Positions 6,174 to 9,612 of a stretch of DNA of 9,612 bases are shown piece after piece. A program made the translations under genes and the position numbers. Below the pieces are notes generated by a model. That model made no database searches. It was not told the origin of the DNA and saw only the letters and a program-made list of their open reading frames with translations. The stretch comes from an uncultured Clostridia bacterium (GTDB lineage: Bacteria > Bacillota > Clostridia > Christensenellales > UBA1242): positions 1-9,612 of the forward strand of contig CAMOHL010000018.1 in NCBI GenBank assembly GCA_946615295.1, in the 5' to 3' direction. Position 1 is the first letter of the stretch. Each line of letters begins with the position of its first letter.

Positions 6174-8288
6174 ATGCAAAACTTTATTGAAGTTATGAAA
6201 TCAAGAGTAGGGATTGAAGAAATGAAAAACATTCAATCCTTTTATGAAAAAGTTGAAGGTATTTGTCAAACAGAACAAATGCAAAAACTTTTTTTGTTAG
6301 GTCAGGAAAACACTATCATAATTTTACCACTAGAACTTGATTATGATATGATTTTTGCTGGCCTAATTTTGCCACTTTTGAGAGAAAATTTGATTGACAC
6401 TTCAACTTTTGCAGATTATGGCTCAATGCTTGATTTAGCAAATGCAGTTTTATCTATTGAAGATATAGACATATCTAGCGAAAATGATGTTGCAGGTGTT
6501 AGAAATATGCTTGTTGCAATGGCAAAAGATATTAGGGTTATTATTCTTAAACTTGCAAGCGAACTTAACAGGTTTAGAAGGTCAAAAGAACTTTCTGATG
6601 TTGAGTTATATAAACTTCACAAAGCAACAAACAATTTTTATGTTCCACTTGCAAGTCGTTTAGGTCTTTCATACATAAAATCCGAATTTCAGGATTTGGA
6701 TCTTGCATATTCAAAGCCAAATGAATACAAAAAACTTATGAAAAATTTGGCAGAAGACAACAAGTTTAGAGAAGAGCAAATTCAAAAGGTTAAATTAGAA
6801 CTCTTGAGTCTACTAAGAGAACTTAACATAAACGGTGAAGTCAAGGGTAGAATAAAACACATCAGCAGTGTTTATAACAAAATTGTCAACAAACATCACA
6901 CATTGAGTCAAATTTATGATTTGATTGCAATGAGAGTGCTGGTTAATTCAGTAAATGATTGCTATTCAGTTTTGGGAGCAGTTCATACAAAATATACTCC
7001 ACTAGATGGAAGATTTAAGGATTATATTGCAAAACCAAAGCCAAATGGCTATCAAAGTTTACACACAACAGTATTGGTTGATGGAAGACCACTAGAAATT
7101 CAAATTAGAACCTACGAAATGCACAATCATGCTGAATATGGTATTGCAGCACACTTTTTGTATAAGGAAAAGAAAAACAATTTTGACAAACTAGATGAAA
7201 AATTGCTTAGTATCAGAAAAATTATAGAAAATCCAGAAATAAGCACCAGTCAAGATTTGATAAATGAACTGAAAACTGATGTTTATAGTGGAGAAATCTT
7301 TGTTCAATCTCCACTTGGAAAGATTGTTGAATTGCCAGAATTTAGCACACCAATCGACTTTGCTTATGCAATTCATTCAAATATTGGAAACACCTGTGTT
7401 GGTGCAAAAGTTAACGGAAAAATTGTGCCAATCAACAAACAACTCAAAAATGCTGATGTTGTTGAAATTATAACAAGTCCATCAGCAAAGGGACCATCAA
7501 AGGATTGGCTATCATTTGTCAAGTCAACTGCTGCAAAAAACAAAATAAATCAATTTTTCAAAAAGAATGAAAGAGAAGATAATGTAAAAAAAGGCAAAAC
7601 GATGCTTGAACAATCTGCAAGAGTAAAGGATATTGACCTTAAAAAGTATTTAGAGCCACAAATTTTGACCAATATATTCAATAGATACTCACTAAAAAGT
7701 TTAGACGATATGTATGCAATGATTGGTTGTGCTGCACTCACAACAACTCAAATTTTAAATCGAATGATTGCTGAATATCAAAATTTAAACTCATCTAAAA
7801 AAGAATTTGTGTTTAAGCCATCAACCAACTCAAACAAAAAAAATGATTTGAGTAGTGTAGAAGAGTTAAAAAGTATGCTCATAAAGTTTGCTGGTTGTTG
7901 CAATCCTGTGCCAGGCGATGAAATTGTTGGATTTATCAGTAGGGGTAGAGGTGTTACAATTCATCAAAAGGATTGCAAATCTCTAAAATTTTTGGATGCC
8001 GATAGACTTATGAACTTGACTTGGAACGAAAACGGCAAAGACAAAAAATTTGATGCAAGAATAAGAATTTTGGTTAAAAACAAAAGTGGAATTCTTGCAA
8101 ATATAGCAAACAAAATTGCAGAACAAAAAATCAATATTTCATCAATAAATTCAAAGAATATAAAAGATGACAAAACAATCATAGAGGTTGATGTTGCAAT
8201 AGAAAGCAAGGAATCACTAAATGATTTGATGAAAAAGCTTATGAATATTGCTGATGTTTATGAAGTTACTAGAGGAGAGAATAAATAA
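6174..8288 (+). CDS. relA: Long RelA/SpoT-family (p)ppGpp synthetase with degenerate hydrolase domain
   Basis: Long RSH enzymes make the alarmone (p)ppGpp from ATP and GDP or GTP on the starved ribosome. The synthetase domain (about 225-335) is complete: GRIKHI (225-230), YDLIAMRV with Asp249, RFKD (280-283), PNGYQSLHT with Tyr293, and LEIQIRT with Glu308; Asp249-Tyr293-Glu308 spacing equals that of Rel_Seq D264-Y308-E323. Then come TGS (about 370-435, His401), a helical part, a zinc-finger region (AGCCNPVPGDEIVGF, Cys575, Cys576, His597, Cys601) and a C-terminal ACT/RRM domain (about 628-700). The N-terminal HD domain (about 20-170) is degenerate: the family's LHDVVEDT reads ILPLLREN (65-72) and KLADRLHNM reads KLASELNRF (126-134), removing the metal and hydrolysis residues. 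So only synthesis is expected. RFKD is the motif of bifunctional Rel, whereas gammaproteobacterial RelA has EFDD; the symbol relA is used for the predicted activity. The start follows AAGGAAA at 6162-6168. Confidence 0.95.
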   Translation: MQNFIEVMKSRVGIEEMKNIQSFYEKVEGICQTEQMQKLFLLGQENTIIILPLELDYDMIFAGLILPLLRENLIDTSTFADYGSMLDLANAVLSIEDIDISSENDVAGVRNMLVAMAKDIRVIILKLASELNRFRRSKELSDVELYKLHKATNNFYVPLASRLGLSYIKSEFQDLDLAYSKPNEYKKLMKNLAEDNKFREEQIQKVKLELLSLLRELNINGEVKGRIKHISSVYNKIVNKHHTLSQIYDLIAMRVLVNSVNDCYSVLGAVHTKYTPLDGRFKDYIAKPKPNGYQSLHTTVLVDGRPLEIQIRTYEMHNHAEYGIAAHFLYKEKKNNFDKLDEKLLSIRKIIENPEISTSQDLINELKTDVYSGEIFVQSPLGKIVELPEFSTPIDFAYAIHSNIGNTCVGAKVNGKIVPINKQLKNADVVEIITSPSAKGPSKDWLSFVKSTAAKNKINQFFKKNEREDNVKKGKTMLEQSARVKDIDLKKYLEPQILTNIFNRYSLKSLDDMYAMIGCAALTTTQILNRMIAEYQNLNSSKKEFVFKPSTNSNKKNDLSSVEELKSMLIKFAGCCNPVPGDEIVGFISRGRGVTIHQKDCKSLKFLDADRLMNLTWNENGKDKKFDARIRILVKNKSGILANIANKIAEQKINISSINSKNIKDDKTIIEVDVAIESKESLNDLMKKLMNIADVYEVTRGENK

Positions 8289-8290
8289 TG
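8272..8290 (+). promoter_or_regulatory. hemZ ribosome binding site and TAATG stop-start overlap
   Basis: GAGGAG (8272-8277) inside the end of the rel gene stands ten bases before the ATG at 8288. The TAA stop (8286-8288) and the ATG share one base, which points to coupled translation and sets the hemZ start. Confidence 0.8.
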
Positions 8291-9612
8291 GAACTATTAC
8301 TTAATAACTATGAATATCAATACGATTTGTTTGAAGTTTCTAGAGAGTTTTTTCAAGTAACTTTGGATGACACAACAGTTATAAAAATTGACTATAACAC
8401 AACAGATACAATGATATCTATGGATATTGACATAAATTCAACAAATGGACAAAAGTCTTACAAAAAAGAATTTGATCTTGTCAGTGGAGAAGGAGTAAAA
8501 AGTAGATTAAAACTTGGTCTATATGATGCTTTGAGCGACTATTTGAACAGAAAATTGCCTTATGGTTGCTTGACAGGTGTTAGACCAACAAAGGTTGCAT
8601 ACACACTTTTAAACAAGGGACTAAAACTCTCTCAACTTGGCAGTTATTTTAGAAATAACTATAGAGTTTGTGATGAAAAAATAAAATTGATATTGGATAT
8701 CATACAAAACCAAAAACCAATTGAACGAATTGAAAACTTTGTTGATTTCTATGTAAATATTCCTTTTTGCACAACAAAGTGTAGTTATTGCAGTTTTATT
8801 TCAGCTCCAATAGACAAAGTTCAAAACTATGTAACCCCTTATGTAGATGCTCTTCTAAAAGAAATTGCTTTTGCAAAAAAAATGATTAGTGAAAATTGTT
8901 ATTTTGTAAAAAATATTTATATAGGTGGTGGAACTCCAACAGCAATTCCTACAAATGAACTTGAAAGAATTTTGTCAGCACTTTCATTTGCAAATATAAA
9001 GGAATTTACAGTCGAAGCAGGAAGACCAGACACAATCACAAAGGAAAAACTTGACCTGCTCAAAAAATATAATGTAACAAGAATTTCAGTCAATCCACAA
9101 AGTTTCAACGATGAAGTTCTTCAAAACATAGGCAGGGCACATTCTGCTGAAGAAACAATTTCTGCCTACAAACTTGCAAGGGAATATGACTTTGATATAA
9201 ATATGGACCTTATTGCAGGACTTCCAGGAGAAACAATAAAAAGCTTCAAAAACAGCATTGACAAGGTGATTGAACTATATCCAGAAAATGTTACAGTTCA
9301 CACATTGGCACTCAAAAGAGCAAGTGAATTTGCAATGACAAATCAAGATATTTTCAAAGCAAGCAAAACTGAAAAAATGCTAGACTATGCAAAAAAACAA
9401 CTAAAAATTTATGGTTATCAGCCATACTATTTGTATAGACAAAAAAATCAAGTTGAAAATTTGGAAAATATTGGCTATTTTAGAAACAAAAAAATTTGTA
9501 GATTTAACATTGAAAGTATGGAAGAAACTGCAAGCATAATTGCTTGTGGAGCAAATGCAATTTCAAAGAGATATTTTGTTGCTGAAAATAGAATTGAAAG
9601 AGAAGCAAATGT
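8288..9612 (+). CDS. hemZ: HemZ-type radical SAM coproporphyrinogen III oxidase-like protein (3' end outside window)
   Basis: The 441 visible residues match the HemZ family of clostridia and bacilli, annotated as oxygen-independent coproporphyrinogen III dehydrogenase. After an N-terminal part of about 155 residues with GVRPTK (around 98-103) comes the radical SAM core: the [4Fe-4S] motif CTTKCSYC with Cys161, Cys165 and Cys168, GGGTPT (213-218), then EFTVEAGRPDTI, RISVNPQSFND, IGRAHS, NMDLIAGLPGE, VTVHTLALKRAS and YYLYRQKN, and near the edge the NIESMEET stretch. The family is about 480-500 residues, so some 40-60 are missing. HemZ differs from HemN and HemW by its N-terminal extension and the EAGRPDTI and KRAS motifs. 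Its haem role is poorly proven, and no other haem gene is in view, so the substrate is uncertain. In clostridia hisS and aspS often follow. Confidence 0.93.
   Translation, partial: MELLLNNYEYQYDLFEVSREFFQVTLDDTTVIKIDYNTTDTMISMDIDINSTNGQKSYKKEFDLVSGEGVKSRLKLGLYDALSDYLNRKLPYGCLTGVRPTKVAYTLLNKGLKLSQLGSYFRNNYRVCDEKIKLILDIIQNQKPIERIENFVDFYVNIPFCTTKCSYCSFISAPIDKVQNYVTPYVDALLKEIAFAKKMISENCYFVKNIYIGGGTPTAIPTNELERILSALSFANIKEFTVEAGRPDTITKEKLDLLKKYNVTRISVNPQSFNDEVLQNIGRAHSAEETISAYKLAREYDFDINMDLIAGLPGETIKSFKNSIDKVIELYPENVTVHTLALKRASEFAMTNQDIFKASKTEKMLDYAKKQLKIYGYQPYYLYRQKNQVENLENIGYFRNKKICRFNIESMEETASIIACGANAISKRYFVAENRIEREAN

Noticed and set aside
6174..6700. Frameshift as the cause of the degenerate HD domain in the Rel protein
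   Set aside because: Matches to the family in the same frame flank and interrupt the region (for example MLVAMAKDIRVIILKLA, then YVPLASRLG), so the residues were replaced one by one.

Overview
The window looks like chromosome from a low-GC, Gram-positive-type bacterium, most likely an uncultured member of the Clostridia (Bacillota). The support is: strongly A+T-rich DNA with AGA as the dominant Arg codon, TAA as the stop of every complete gene, purine-rich Shine-Dalgarno sites, and a gene order (tgt, yajC, a TIGR04086-type membrane protein, secD, secF, recJ, relA/spoT-type gene, hemZ) that resembles the conserved clostridial ruvAB-queA-tgt-yajC-secDF-recJ-apt-relA-dtd-hemZ-hisS neighbourhood as I remember it. 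The genus cannot be fixed from the sequence.

Layout. Bases 1-477 hold the C-terminal part of tgt, cut by the window edge. yajC follows (578-1021) behind its own likely promoter and is closed by a strong bidirectional hairpin at 1044-1075. The TIGR04086-type membrane protein lies on the minus strand (1161-1568), converging on yajC and diverging from secD. A promoter with a 16-base palindrome over its -35 box (1650-1679) precedes a probable operon: secD (1706-3031) and secF (3018-3716, overlapping by 14 bases), a 79-base gap with an imperfect hairpin, recJ (3796-6159), a 14-base gap, the (p)ppGpp synthetase gene (6174-8288), and hemZ (8288 to the window end), which overlaps its predecessor by one base. 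No tRNA, rRNA, CRISPR array or mobile element was seen.

The genes mix tRNA modification (Tgt), protein export (YajC, SecD, SecF), recombination and repair (RecJ), stringent response and a HemZ-type radical SAM enzyme. Most are ordinary. Two are not. First, SecD and SecF keep the family fold and align over long ungapped stretches, but the transmembrane acidic residues that carry the proton relay are missing (SecD Leu334 and SecF Phe118 at the places of E. coli D519 and D213, SecF Asn85 in the HD motif), and SecF has lost almost all of its first extracytoplasmic domain. Second, the long Rel enzyme has an intact synthetase with the RFKD motif typical of bifunctional Rel, but its HD hydrolase domain lacks the HD pair and the other catalytic residues, so it should make (p)ppGpp without degrading it. 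Clostridial neighbours I would expect (SCIFF peptide and its maturase, apt, dtd) are absent from this stretch.
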